A stretch of DNA of 64,000 bases from Hydra vulgaris (taxonomy: Eukaryota; Cnidaria; Hydrozoa; Anthoathecata; Hydridae): positions 36,396,501-36,460,500 of the forward strand of contig NC_088926.1 of the NCBI RefSeq assembly GCF_038396675.1, in the 5' to 3' direction. Below are positions 26,110 through 37,299 of this stretch, piece after piece. Position numbers and translations under genes: made by a program. Under the pieces are notes generated by a model. It did not search any database. It was not told the origin of the DNA and saw nothing but the letters and a program-made list of their open reading frames with translations. Every line of letters begins with the position of its first letter. Positions within the stretch are counted from its first letter, which is position 1.

Positions 26110-26390
26110 ATGAAAATAAATACCTGTATCTCTCTAGCCAAATGGATTCTAACAAAGGGGATTTTTTTTCACCACCACTTCTTCGCGTGATTCAATCTTT
26201 TTTGATTCTTTTAATACCACTTCTCCTCGTGGTTCAACCTTTCTGAGTTCTTTAACGACTACTTTTTCTCGTGATTCAGTCTTTTTATTGATTCTTTTAA
26301 TACCATTTTTTCTCGTGATTCAACCTTTCCGAGTTCTATAACGACCACTTCTTCTCGTGATTTAATCTGTTTGTTTTAGAATAATTTCTT
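26110..26390 (-). repeat. Tandem repeat, possibly a coding repeat exon
   Basis: Copies of CTTCTCGTGATTCAATCTTT and TTCTTTAACGACCACTTCTT alternate. On the minus strand one frame gives repeated ESREEVVVKE / ELRKVEPRGEVVLKE motifs with few stops, as expected of a charged repeat segment in a protein. No start codon or domain is seen, so coding status is uncertain. Confidence 0.5.
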
Positions 26391-26744
26391 TACAACTTCT
26401 TTGCGTAACCCACAGCTAACCAAAAACGGGATTTATTAAGAATGGCCGAAATTTTTTTCAGCACTAAAACCTGGTAACACACTGAACGTATTCAAAAAAG
26501 CAAAAATTCAGTCGTATTCCGACGTTGGCCCGACTTTGGTTCTACGTTAACACTTGAGTGATAAAATAAACCAACGCTTCCGATGTTGTGCCAACGTTGG
26601 CCCAATAAATGTGTGCTAGCTGGGAGGTTATCTTGATAGAGCAACTTTTTTCGACCAGCATCATGATGACGTCACGGCTTCAATTTAACTTTTTCGGGGC
26701 ATTTCTTTGCGAAATCTTCACTTTCTTTTTTTTTTTCCTTTTAT

Positions 26745-26802
26745 TTTAGTTATTTAGGTGGTCCAAGAAGTCCTTACAATCTTATCACAGAGCACCGCAG
26801 AA
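26745..26802 (-). mobile_element. SINE tail fragment
   Basis: The reverse complement contains GCGGTGCTCTGTGATAAGAT and AAGGACTTCTTGGACCACCT, the 3' part of the SINE family at 20,939. The tRNA-like head is missing. Confidence 0.75.
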
Positions 26803-26829
26803 TAGTCAAAAAGTAAAGAAAATATTTCA

Positions 26830-29289
26830 GAATTGTCGTTAAAATTTTTTTTTTTTTCAAATGTTGTCTTTTGACTGTACGTGAATACAGTCCGTGACTT
26901 TTTACTTTGAAATATTAATATAATGGTGTAAATTTAATGTATGTTTTAGCATCGAATAAAGAAAAATTGCCTTCTAAAGCACCAAATGATATCCCCTAAT
27001 TAGCCTTAAAACAAATGAACAAAAAATATGCAGGACATTCACGAGTGAACATTTTGTTTACAATATTGTACGCAAAACTTTATATTTTAGTTATGAATAT
27101 CAGATAAAATACTAGTTTATATTAACTATAAATATTACTGACTGTAGCGTTTTTTTTTATGTTATTTGTAATGTGATTGTGTTTTAAGAGCTTTAGGAAA
27201 AAAATTCAGTAACGGAGTTGAACGAATGAGAAAATAACTCATATAAGCTTTAAACTTAGTGGATTTATGTATGGGCGAGTTCGATACATAGTAGTAATAG
27301 TTTTACTAATATTCAATTGTATATATTTTATAGGTGGGAGCCATGATAGATGTTCATTCACATTAACTTCTGAAAACTTTATAATATCTTGTTTTTTAAT
27401 TTGTTTACTATTCATAATAAGTTTTGACAGTTTAAGAGAAAGGTTTGTTTTGTGCGTTTTTTTATAAAACAATGTATGTTGATTTTTTTAACGTTAAGAA
27501 AAAGTTTATTCGACTTGAGATAATTTGACTTAAGACTTTCTCTAATTCAATGTTCATGTCAGCATATAATTGATTTACGTTGCTATAAGATTAAAAAAGA
27601 ATTGTATCGTCTGCAAACATAATAGAATTTAGTTTTACTGATGCTTTATATTACAGTGTATGCAATATAAATTTAAAATAATTGTTATTGAAACGCTCAA
27701 AAAATGACAAAAACTGTATAATAAATTTCTAAATAATAAAAACATTAAAAAATGAACAGATGTACAAAAAATAAAAACATTTTTTACCGAAACGTAATTG
27801 AAAATGCAAATTTAAAATGTAATATATGTATTATATAGATTCAAAAACCCAATTTAGTATTAACCCTATTTAGTATTAATCACAGGGACTGAAACCTGTG
27901 ACCCGTTAAGCGGGTCATGACATTTTTTAGTAAATATGACCACTCTAAAAACAGCATTTGATCACATAACTAGAGTTAAAAAAAAAGTAGAATTGAAAAA
28001 AGATAGTTTAGCAGCTGTATTTCAGACAAACAAAATAAGGTCTAATTTGTGAAATTCTGAAGTATTTTTTATTTTATAGTTTTTATACTGATGAGAACAT
28101 TTCACTTACAATTGTTTTACTGTTTTTTGTTTAAGACTGAAAGGGTTAAAAAATCATGGTTCATACTCGGTGTAGTTTAGGCGCTTTATAAATTATTCGA
28201 ACTCTTTAATTTGGAATTAGCATGATTTTGTCAGCGTATTATGCCCAAGCAAGAGTTTTAGATGCTATAGGTTTTTTTTGCTTTTATAATGTTTAAAGAA
28301 ACTTTTCTTATTTTATCAAATTTTCAGAACTTTTTTATTACCCTAATTGTAAATCTAAAGAACACCTTTTTGAGTCTCTAGATCAATTCTGCTTAACAGC
28401 GTTAACTTAATTTTAATTAAAAATTTATGAAAATGTGCTAATCTGTTCTAGTACATATTAATTGAATATAATTGTCGAAAACACAACATTTCTATCAATT
28501 TTCAAAACAAAAAAAAAGTTAGAATCCCGACCAAGAAAGACCTTATAGTTTAGAAAAATCATGAACTAGTAATCAGAGCAGATCATACTATCAAACAATG
28601 ATGTTCATTTCACCTAAACAACGTATTTGGTTGTTAAATTTGGACAAGCAATGGTGATTTTAAGAAGATTTAAAAAAAAAAGAATCTTCTTTCTGGTTTT
28701 TTTTCGCTACAAACATTTTTATTTTATGTTACGAAAACATTTATCATTATAACTTTTTCGTTTTTATTTGAAAACTTACCAATACTTGGTAAGTTTTCAA
28801 ATAAAACAAAAATTAATTTGATATATATTATTAACTTTCTTTTATTTATAAAGTTTTGCTTGACCAGTAACTTATTAGTTAAAAAGTTTGCAACCATCAG
28901 TTAGCAAAAGCTGACAAAGAAGACTTTGAGATAATAAACGATGATGCTAAAAGTATTTGCCTTTTAGCCATTTGCAGGCTAGGGCAATTAACCATTGCCA
29001 TGGTTGAAGGTCATCAATTAAAATAACCAGTATTATTACGTCAGCTGGAACCAAGAGGCCGAATGCAGAGCTGTTAATCCTTGGTTGGCCTTGACCTTGA
29101 TTGCTTTTGCCTTGATCTTCAAAAAAGATAAAATAAAATAAAAGAATTAAAAGCTTTTGTTCTTTGTTTTTGGCTTTCATATATTTACAAGTATATTTTC
29201 TTATTGACTTTATTGAATTCCGCGCATAACCTTGGTTTATTTTTACAACTGTGGTTTTGTCACAGCAATTCTTATCTACAGTTTCCGAA
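26830..29289. other. AT-rich DNA without recognisable genes
   Basis: No coding region is supported. The overlapping frames at 27,239-27,472 are on opposite strands and have no motifs. A short palindrome TGACCCGTTAAGCGGGTCA lies at 27,899-27,917 and a strong hairpin at 28,762. A minus frame at 28,947-29,297 has a hydrophobic stretch (ADVIILVILIDDL) but no family resemblance. Confidence 0.5.
28762..28806. repeat. Perfect 21-bp inverted repeat, 3-nt loop
   Basis: TTTTATTTGAAAACTTACCA A, loop TAC, exact reverse complement. Confidence 0.95.
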
Positions 29290-29299
29290 AAAATCAAGT

Positions 29300-31700
29300 T
29301 TGAAAATTTAAATTATTATTTATTATTATTCAGTGATCAAATACAAATACAAAAATCTATTTATAATTTGATGAAGAGGTGCTACACCAGGCCCCTCTAT
29401 GCTGACGAACATGGAGATACAGACGCTACAGACAAACCAGGAATTGTATCTATAGAGAAATAGGTTGAGTTTACGAGTGATATTGAATTGCTCGATAAGA
29501 TCTGCTCTTTGCGGTGTTCTTCAAGAGTTGTTAAACCGAGCCGTTGGAGTCGATCTTCATAAAACAGGTGTTTAATAGTCGATATTTTTTTTGTTGCTCG
29601 ATGTTGGACTTGCTCGAGAATGGCAATGTCTGATTTTAAATGCGGTGACCAAGCTTGTACAGCAAACTCAAAATGGGGGCGTATGTAAGTGAGATACAGA
29701 GTGCGCCATAAATAGAAACTATGATTGCGAAATGTTTTTTTGAGTCGCCCTAGCATTCTATTTGCTACTGATGCGGCTGACTCTATTTGCGGTCTGACGA
29801 TAAAGCTTTTTGAGACCATCACACCAAGGTCTCTTTCGACTGCGGTTTTTTCGAGAGGACGACGGGTGCCGTTGACGTTAGACGTTGAGTATTTGTACGT
29901 TGACTTGCTACATCCTCGCCCAACATGCATTACTTTGCGTTCCTCAACGTTGAAATGCAAGAGCCAAATATGTGACCATTCCACTGCTATGTCAACGTCA
30001 TCTTGGAGAGTGATGTTGTCCGACTTTAATTATCACTATTATTTTGCTGTCGTCGGCAAACAGTTTCATATGATGAGTAATTCTGTCCGGCAGGTTGTTT
30101 AAAAAGATTACGAATAGCAATGGGCCCAAGACCGAGATTTGAGGCACTCCTCTAGTGACTGCTTTCTATTCAGAAGTAATGGCGTTTATTACCACTCGCT
30201 GACATCGATTGCTTAGTCAATCTGCGATCCAGTCAACGAGAGCGCCTTGAATACCGTACGCTCTCAGCTTATAAAGAAGGCGTTTATGTGGTACTTTATC
30301 GAACGCCTATGCAAAATCTGCGAAAATGACGTCTACTGCGTGTCTGCAGTTAGTTGCTTCCGTCATGATGTCCCTAGTTTCTAAAAGGTTTGATACGCAT
30401 CCCTTACAATAAACAAAGCCATGCTAGTTTGGAGAAATTAGACCATTAGCAACGCAGTGTTCCAATAATCTTTTTTGTAAAATACTTTCCATAATTTTGC
30501 AAGGTATAGAGGTGAGCGAGACTAGCTGGTAGTTGGATGGTTTTAGCCTACTCCCCTTCATGAAAATAGGTGTTACGTTCGATTTTTTCCACAAGTCAGG
30601 AACTACACCAGTTGCAAACGAGCCCTTACAGATGAGCGAAGGAGGCTTGGCAAAGGTAGCTGAACATTTACTAAGGACCCGTGGATGTAAGCCATCGTAG
30701 CCGGTTAATTTTCTTTCACCAAGGTTGTTTAGGCAATTTTGTACTATATCGAAAGAGAAACTTGCTGATCGATGACACAAACTGCTTCTGCACAACTTTT
30801 AAAGCCTGACATTGAACCTTCGGGCTCTAAAACAAAGACTGATTAAAAAAAGTTATTTAACGATGCGCATATATTGCCAGTATCGGTTGTGATGTTGCTA
30901 TTGACTGTTTCAAGCGATGTAATGTTGTTACTGACACTCTGCTTGCTTCTTACATATGCATGTAAGCGTTTAGGGTTGCTTTCGGAATCCCTGACGAGTA
31001 GCTCTTCGTACTTCTGCATACCAGCTTTGACCATTTTTTTAACTTTTTTGAAGGCAGTGCGATGCAGTATTTTGAGAAATTTGTGCGTATCTCGACCTGC
31101 ATTAATGTGCTTGGCCCAAGAGCTGCGTTTAGCTTTGACCGCCTCAATAAGTTCTGGTATTACCCATTGCTCCGGTTTTTCTGTAAAGGGAGTTGTAGTT
31201 GACGGAATGTGTAGGTTATTCATTGTACACGTTTGCTAGAAGCTGGTAATCATCGTTTGCATTTAGTCCAGTGAGTACTGTTTCCCATTTAACAGTTGCA
31301 ATATGTGCTGATATTGCTGCGTAGTTTGCTCGACTCCAAATGAGTTGAGGTTTTAGCGGCAAAGTAGGCGAGTTATTGAGGCATGCAACCGCAAATTGAT
31401 CTTCGATGAAGCAGTGTGCTTAGCCCATTGGAGTGTCACTAAGAGAATTGCCTTGTTTAATGAAGATTACACGGTCTGGCTCATTTGTTATAATAAGATC
31501 GAGTGTGCTAGTAGGCTCGACGTGTCGACTACTACGGTAGGTTAGAATGTGATAAGCTGAGTTAAGTGACATTCATCAAAGCACTTCTATAACCTGATTT
31601 CGCCTTGACGCTCACCACTCACGTGAGAAACAGTTGCAATGCTGCCGTTAACCTCGATAGACTCATAAGATGTATGGCTAAAATTGAAATCGCCATATAG
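29300..31700 (-). mobile_element. CR1-like LINE, 5'-truncated and broken
   Basis: Minus-strand fragments follow LINE order. From about 31,530 comes the end of an endonuclease domain (SRHVEPTSTLDLIITNEPD-like, then LPLKPQLIWSRANYAAISAH). Next is the linker with EQWVIPELIEAVKAKRSSWA (31,180) and the RT start with TGYDGLHPRVLSKC (30,690) and SNVTPIFMKGSRLKPSNYQL (30,590). RT core pieces follow: AFDKVPHKRLLYKLRAYGIQ (about 30,300), SVLGPLLF and KLFADDSKI (about 30,130-30,050). The post-RT domain has ERDLGVMVSKSF, RPHFEFAVQAWSPHLKSDIA and YEDRLQRLGLTTLEEHR (29,850-29,500). The tail GGGGCCTGGTGTAGCACCTC runs to an AAT-rich end near 29,300. Many stops and shifts are present. The palindrome starts inside it at 30,769. 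Confidence 0.85.
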
Positions 31701-32740
31701 TTTTTGGTCTGGTTGCTCAAAAAATATGTTTGTAAACAAACTTTTAAAATGAGTATTTATTCAGCAATTTTACACTATAAGAATGACACAGGTGGTGTTA
31801 AAAATGTTTTACTTTTATTTGGACTTTCAGCAATTGTGGTGTTCACTCGAAGTCTTATGAACAAAATATTTTATGTGCAAAGCGCGTGTAGATTAAATCA
31901 AGTGAAAAAGTAAAAAATAGAAGAAAGTTTCTCAGAGTTATAAAAAAAAAGAAATACTCTGATAAAGAAAATCAAAATGAAACATCATTATATGTATAAC
32001 AATACTGTTATATGAAATACATATGCTACGCAACTGTTATACATATGAAATACATATGTTACACAATTTTTACACATATGTTACACAAAATGAAACATCA
32101 TTATATGTATAACAATACTAAATAGCATAAAATGAAAAAATGTATCCGAAGGGTTTTAAACATGATACTGATTTTTTATATATTACAAGTTTCTTTTGCA
32201 TTTTTTTGAACTTTTAATTTTTGGAAGGTTATGTAACTTGTAAAAATCAAATATCTCATAAAAAAAATCTAATTTATTTGAAATTTTCACAGTATGTTTA
32301 GCACTCGTGTAAAATTCATTTAACTGCAGTTTTAAAATAATTAGCTGTATGTATTGCAAATTAATAGTATGTTATTCCCAATTTAGTTTTTTTCTTTTTT
32401 TAGTGCATTTGTAATAATTCAATGACATTTTATAATCTATTATGATTCCAAATTTCATTTTAGTTCAAATAAATTATTTCTTGTTGAAGAGTAAACCTAC
32501 AAAAAATTATTGTGATTCCTTGATTAGCTTTGTATTATTGTGTTTTGAATTGTCCACATTTTTGATCTAATTTTTTGTATAAATATGGGTAGGCAAATAA
32601 ATTTTTTAAAAATTACTAACTACTTTTTAATATTTATAATACTATTGTAAAGGTACTTGGAAAAATGAGAGTATTTGTACCTTTAAAATTTTTATTATTC
32701 ATCACCTTCAAAGCAATGCACTGGCATAACAAAACACAAG
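31701..32740. other. Non-coding part of the left palindrome arm
   Basis: No gene is recognised. A frame at 31,704-31,913 is repeated exactly in the right arm only because of the palindrome. AATGAAACATCATTATATGT occurs at about 31,976 and again at about 32,091, a short direct duplication. Its mirror is 37,300-38,339. Confidence 0.6.
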
Positions 32741-32933
32741 TGCGGCCGTGGCGCAGTGGTTAGAGTGCATGCTTCATAAGCAGGAGATCCAGGTTGGAAA
32801 CGAGCTCTGGGCAATATTCGCGTAACGGTAAGAAAAGAGGCGTGAACTTTCTGGTTAAATGCACTTCGCGGTGCTCTGTGACAAGACCGTTAGGACTTCT
32901 TTAAGCACCTAAAAAAAGAATTAAAAAAAAAAA
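32741..32933 (+). mobile_element. tRNA-derived SINE (left palindrome copy)
   Basis: It opens GTGCGGCCGTGGCGCAGTGG, with the tRNA-like arm GCATGCTTCATAAGCAGG and a degenerate B box GGTTGGAAAC. The common body follows: GGCGTGAACTTTCTGGTTAA, GCGGTGCTCTGTGACAAGAC, TTAAGCACCT, then an A-rich tail. Its tail points at the 3' end of the U1 gene 40 bp away. Confidence 0.9.
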
Positions 32934-32972
32934 GTCAGTCGGTAATCATTAAGCTTTTTATTTTATAATCAG

Positions 32973-33138
32973 ATGGGAAGCGAGCGCGAACGCAGGCTTC
33001 CGCTATCAGAAATTATACTGTCGAGTTACCGACGTTAGCGGTAATCGCAGAGGTCAGCCGGTACGAAGTGCAATGCACAAGCCTCACTCTGGAAAAAGTT
33101 CCTTCAGGATCGAACTTTTTTCCCAGTCAGGTAAGTAT
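32973..33138 (-). ncRNA. U1: U1 spliceosomal snRNA (left palindrome copy)
   Basis: The minus strand begins ATACTTACCTG, the U1 5' end whose ACTTACCTG pairs with 5' splice sites. Next comes stem-loop I, with arms GGGAAAAAAGTTC/GGAACTTTTTCC and loop GATCCTGAAG, close to the U1-70K target GAUCANGAAG. Then AGTGAGGCT leads into stem-loop II with CATTGCAC, the U1A-type loop. GGTAACTCGAC, the Sm-like site ATAATTTCTGA and the final stem GCCTGCGTTCGCGCTCGC follow. Length is about 166 nt, against 164 in human U1. All landmarks are present, so the RNA could be functional. The promoter cannot be judged because the lineage's proximal element is unknown to me. Confidence 0.93.
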
Positions 33139-33799
33139 GTCCTTCAAAAAATTTTTACAACTCTTAACATTAGCTTTTAGAAACAATTGTGGGTATATAT
33201 TTTATATTTAATAAAACAAAGTACGGACAATTCAAGTTACGGGAAACGCGATAAGTCAAACATTTTTTCACTCATCAGCGGTTAAAATTTTAAACTATAG
33301 CATTTAAAACACTTTATAATTAGATTTATTACTCTAGCGTTAGTTCGAAAATTATATCATAGTTATTTTAACGCTATTTCTGGCACCCCAAATTGTTTGT
33401 TTAAACATGGAAAAACCAACAAAAACTAAACCTTTTCAAGATGTAATTGAGAACTTGAAAGTTGTAACTAAGAAAAGTAAGATGTGATTGAGAAATACAA
33501 CATGTAATTTAAAAGTCGCAATATGTAATTAAGAAACACAACATGTAATTAAGAAATCGCAATATGTAAATGAGAATACGTTATTTGTAATTGCGAATTC
33601 AATGTAAGCTTAAAGGTCATTACAAAAGATCTTCTTGAACATGCGTTTTAATAAGTTAATTATATTCAATTTAGCATTTGTATGCACCGGCAATACAGTA
33701 ATACAGTAATGGAATTGAAAGATCGTTGTGTTATTGGTCAATACGCTATGAATAGAAAGTCTGTTATTAAATTGAATCCGTGCAAGCATTTTTAGAATT

Positions 33800-34123
33800 T
33801 CCTTTTATTTCGTCATTTTACACATTTTACAATGTTATCTATAAATTTAAACAAATATATATAATTACAAGCTGACTGGGGCAGTAGAAGTCAAAATGAC
33901 TTATCATCAAGCCCCTTTGTGAAATACAAAAAAAATACAATTAAATTTTACATCTTCCAATATTACATAAAAGAGTGAAATTAATAAGTTTAAAAAAAAA
34001 AAAAAATTTGGTTAGAAATTTTAGAAGGTTAAAAAAGAACTTAAAGTTAAAAAAAGAAGAAATTGAAGATAAAGTTAAAACATAAAATAACAAATAAAAA
34101 ATTACAAATCTGTACATATTCGT
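33800..34123 (-). mobile_element. LINE 3' tail (left palindrome copy)
   Basis: The reverse complement runs from ACGAATATGTACAGATTTGT to AAAATGACGAAATAAAAGG. It matches the 3' UTR of the LINE at 3,213-4,557 with small differences, including the GGGGCTTGATGATAAGTCAT stem-loop. It is 5'-truncated within the UTR, with no coding part. Confidence 0.85.
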
Positions 34124-34224
34124 AATTTATTTCACCAAATTTGTTTACAACCACTTCTGGAACAACCAGAACCACCTTATCCAATTTGTAGACATGAAAT
34201 ACATACAACTGAACAAGTTGACAG

Positions 34225-34805
34225 AAAACATATGTTTTCTCTCCATCGAATATTAGAAGAAGAGTGATTGAATGTGCTGAGCGAAACGACGATTTGGTGA
34301 CTCTGGCGCAAACTTTAGGTGTCAAATATAAGACAGCATACAATTGGGTCCGCAGCGGAAATTTAAATTTTATTGGTAGAGGTGGTTTTAAACCAAAAAA
34401 TTAATCGATGATCAATTTGAAGAAACACTAACATGGATTGAAAGTGACTGTCAGTTGACATTGGTGGCCATTAAAACAAGGATATTAGGACAATTTAATA
34501 TTAGCCTCGGCACAACCACAATTAACAATTACCAGAAGACAGACTATTTTCATTTAAAAAAGTGCACAAACAGCCTACTACAATGAATAGTAATGAAAAC
34601 AAACAAAAAAGCTGAATATGTTAGGAGCATTAACGAACACACCACAAATGGTCATCAGATAGTTTGGTTGGATGAAACAAATTTTAAACTTTTTTGTAGA
34701 AAAACGCAAGGGCGTGCCAAACAGGGGAAAAGAGCAATACTCAAAATACCTTCTTCAAAAGGTGTAAACATACATTTGATTGCAGCTATATCAACAACAA
34801 ATGTC
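34225..34805 (+). pseudogene. IS630/Tc1-mariner-like transposase fragment (left copy)
   Basis: Frames give an N-terminal helix-turn-helix with NIRRRVIECAERNDDLVTLA and LGVKYKTAYNWVRSG, then LTLVAIKTRILGQFNISLGT, then the start of a DDE_3-type catalytic domain, QIVWLDETNFKLFCRKTQGR (the first catalytic D) and RAILKIPSSKGVNIHLIAAI. At least two frameshifts lie before the catalytic part. The match to the right copy stops at 34,805, after which unrelated subterminal sequence follows. The second and third catalytic acids are absent. Confidence 0.75.
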
Positions 34806-35234
34806 TTACGTTGGAATGGGAAGTTACGTCTTACGTTTCTTAATTACAACTTTCAAGTTCTCAATTACATCTTGAAAAGGTGTATATCTAATAATTTTTA
34901 TATGCGCAGCCAATCAGTATTTAATTCAAAGGTGTTATTAAGAAAAAAATTAATTCAAAAATCGAAATAATTCTTTTTAATTTGATTTTGTTTTTTCCAA
35001 AACGTTGCGCGACTTTTTTAACTTTTTCCTTCCCACATTTCCGCCAATTTTTTATGTTGGTAAAGTTTGAAAACCTTATTAAAATTTGAAAACCTTTAAA
35101 GCCTTTTATTACGGAAGGCATTATTCAATTCTTGAAATAATTTTTTTCTCAATAACCCACTGGTTAAACAAAGCCAACATCCACTCGTTACAAGAATCTG
35201 CTTTAAATGATCCTCTGCGAGTTCCCATCGTGAC
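34806..35234. other. Palindrome spacer
   Basis: 429 bp without a counterpart. Its left 75 bp carry the right TIR of the 33,431 element. Its right 115 bp carry the continuation of the right-arm transposase (minus). The middle is AT-rich and unassigned. Confidence 0.8.
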
Positions 35235-35815
35235 GACATTTGTTGTTGATATAGCTGCAATCAAATGTATGTTTACACCTTTTGAAGAAGGTATTTTGAG
35301 TATTGCTCTTTTCCCCTGTTTGGCACGCCCTTGCGTTTTTCTACAAAAAAGTTTAAAATTTGTTTCATCCAACCAAACTATCTGATGACCATTTGTGGTG
35401 TGTTCGTTAATGCTCCTAACATATTCAGCTTTTTTGTTTGTTTTCATTACTATTCATTGTAGTAGGCTGTTTGTGCACTTTTTTAAATGAAAATAGTCTG
35501 TCTTCTGGTAATTGTTAATTGTGGTTGTGCCGAGGCTAATATTAAATTGTCCTAATATCCTTGTTTTAATGGCCACCAATGTCAACTGACAGTCACTTTC
35601 AATCCATGTTAGTGTTTCTTCAAATTGATCATCGATTAATTTTTTGGTTTAAAACCACCTCTACCAATAAAATTTAAATTTCCGCTGCGGACCCAATTGT
35701 ATGCTGTCTTATATTTGACACCTAAAGTTTGCGCCAGAGTCACCAAATCGTCGTTTCGCTCAGCACATTCAATCACTCTTCTTCTAATATTCGATGGAGA
35801 GAAAACATATGTTTT
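35121..35815 (-). pseudogene. IS630/Tc1-mariner-like transposase fragment (right copy)
   Basis: Mirror of 34,225-34,805. The protein continues further here, through VVTMGTRRGSFKADSCNEWM and LALFNQWV into the spacer, as expected for a longer version of the same family. A stop at about 35,121 ends it before the second catalytic acid. This copy probably shows the original sequence, and the left copy the broken join. Confidence 0.75.
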
Positions 35816-35916
35816 CTGTCAACTTGTTCAGTTGTATGTATTTCATGTCTACAAATTGGATAAGGTGGTTCTGGTTGTTCCAGAAGTGGTTGTAAACAAA
35901 TTTGGTGAAATAAATT

Positions 35917-36240
35917 ACGAATATGTACAGATTTGTAATTTTTTATTTGTTATTTTATGTTTTAACTTTATCTTCAATTTCTTCTTTTTTTAACTTTAAG
36001 TTCTTTTTTAACCTTCTAAAATTTCTAACCAAATTTTTTTTTTTTTTTAAACTTATTAATTTCACTCTTTTATGTAATATTGGAAGATGTAAAATTTAAT
36101 TGTATTTTTTTTGTATTTCACAAAGGGGCTTGATGATAAGTCATTTTGACTTCTACTGCCCCAGTCAGCTTGTAATTATATATATTTGTTTAAATTTATA
36201 GATAACATTGTAAAATGTGTAAAATGACGAAATAAAAGGA
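35917..36240 (+). mobile_element. LINE 3' tail (right palindrome copy)
   Basis: Mirror of 33,800-34,123. The stem-loop GGGGCTTGATGATAAGTCAT ... ACTGCCCC is at about 36,125-36,163. Confidence 0.85.
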
Positions 36241-36901
36241 AATTCTAAAAATGCTTGCACGGATTCAATTTAATAACAGACTTTCTATTCATAGCGTATT
36301 GACCAATAACACAACGATCTTTCAATTCCATTACTGTATTACTGTATTGCCGGTGCATACAAATGCTAAATTGAATATAATTAACTTATTAAAACGCATG
36401 TTCAAGAAGATCTTTTGTAATGACCTTTAAGCTTACATTGAATTCGCAATTACAAATAACGTATTCTCATTTACATATTGCGATTTCTTAATTACATGTT
36501 GTGTTTCTTAATTACATATTGCGACTTTTAAATTACATGTTGTATTTCTCAATCACATCTTACTTTTCTTAGTTACAACTTTCAAGTTCTCAATTACATC
36601 TTGAAAAGGTTTAGTTTTTGTTGGTTTTTCCATGTTTAAACAAACAATTTGGGGTGCCAGAAATAGCGTTAAAATAACTATGATATAATTTTCGAACTAA
36701 CGCTAGAGTAATAAATCTAATTATAAAGTGTTTTAAATGCTATAGTTTAAAATTTTAACCGCTGATGAGTGAAAAAATGTTTGACTTATCGCGTTTCCCG
36801 TAACTTGAATTGTCCGTACTTTGTTTTATTAAATATAAAATATATACCCACAATTGTTTCTAAAAGCTAATGTTAAGAGTTGTAAAAATTTTTTGAAGGA
36901 C

Positions 36902-37067
36902 ATACTTACCTGACTGGGAAAAAAGTTCGATCCTGAAGGAACTTTTTCCAGAGTGAGGCTTGTGCATTGCACTTCGTACCGGCTGACCTCTGCGATTACC
37001 GCTAACGTCGGTAACTCGACAGTATAATTTCTGATAGCGGAAGCCTGCGTTCGCGCTCGCTTCCCAT
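36902..37067 (+). ncRNA. U1: U1 spliceosomal snRNA (right palindrome copy)
   Basis: Exact mirror of the copy at 32,973-33,138, reading left to right here: ATACTTACCTG at 36,902, loop I GATCCTGAAG at about 36,930, loop II CATTGCAC at about 36,965, Sm-like site at about 37,024-37,034, and terminal stem to about 37,067. The flanks also match the other copy, so the pair arose with the palindrome and not by separate U1 retroposition. Confidence 0.93.
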
Positions 37068-37106
37068 CTGATTATAAAATAAAAAGCTTAATGATTACCG
37101 ACTGAC

Positions 37107-37299
37107 TTTTTTTTTTTAATTCTTTTTTTAGGTGCTTAAAGAAGTCCTAACGGTCTTGTCACAGAGCACCGCGAAGTGCATTTAACCAGAAAGTTCACGC
37201 CTCTTTTCTTACCGTTACGCGAATATTGCCCAGAGCTCGTTTCCAACCTGGATCTCCTGCTTATGAAGCATGCACTCTAACCACTGCGCCACGGCCGCA
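37107..37299 (-). mobile_element. tRNA-derived SINE (right palindrome copy)
   Basis: Mirror of 32,741-32,933, lying just 3' of the right U1 gene. Confidence 0.9.

Larger units (their letters stand above)
30769..34805 (+). repeat. Left arm of 8.5-kb palindrome
   Basis: Every matched landmark pairs with the right arm at coordinates summing to 70,040 (31,223 with 38,817; 31,704 with 38,336; 34,343 with 35,697; 34,593 with 35,447), so no net indel separates the arms over 4,037 bp. Predicted frames in paired stretches are identical. I saw three substitutions, all within the outermost 80 bp or so. The arm contains part of a LINE, a SINE, a U1 snRNA gene, a LINE tail and part of a transposase. Confidence 0.97.
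33431..34880 (+). mobile_element. TIR element with IS630/Tc1-mariner-like transposase remnant
   Basis: A perfect 37-bp inverted repeat begins CCTTTTCAAGATGTAATTGA at 33,431 and returns at 34,844-34,880. The left end continues into a short tandem array of TGTAATTAAGAAAC-type words (to about 33,590). The right TIR lies in the palindrome spacer, so only the left copy of the unit has both ends. It contains a LINE tail and a broken transposase. No clear target duplication is visible. Confidence 0.65.

Noticed and set aside
28947-29297. 116-codon minus frame with a hydrophobic segment
   Set aside because: No family resemblance, and part of it is repeat-like (QGKSNQGQGQ); too weak to call a gene.
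30874-31239. 121-codon plus-strand frame, identical to 38,801-39,166 minus
   Set aside because: Antisense shadow of the LINE linker region; identity comes from the palindrome.
34047-34343. 98-codon minus frame, identical to 35,697-35,993 plus
   Set aside because: Antisense to the transposase and LINE tail; the transposase motifs are on the other strand.
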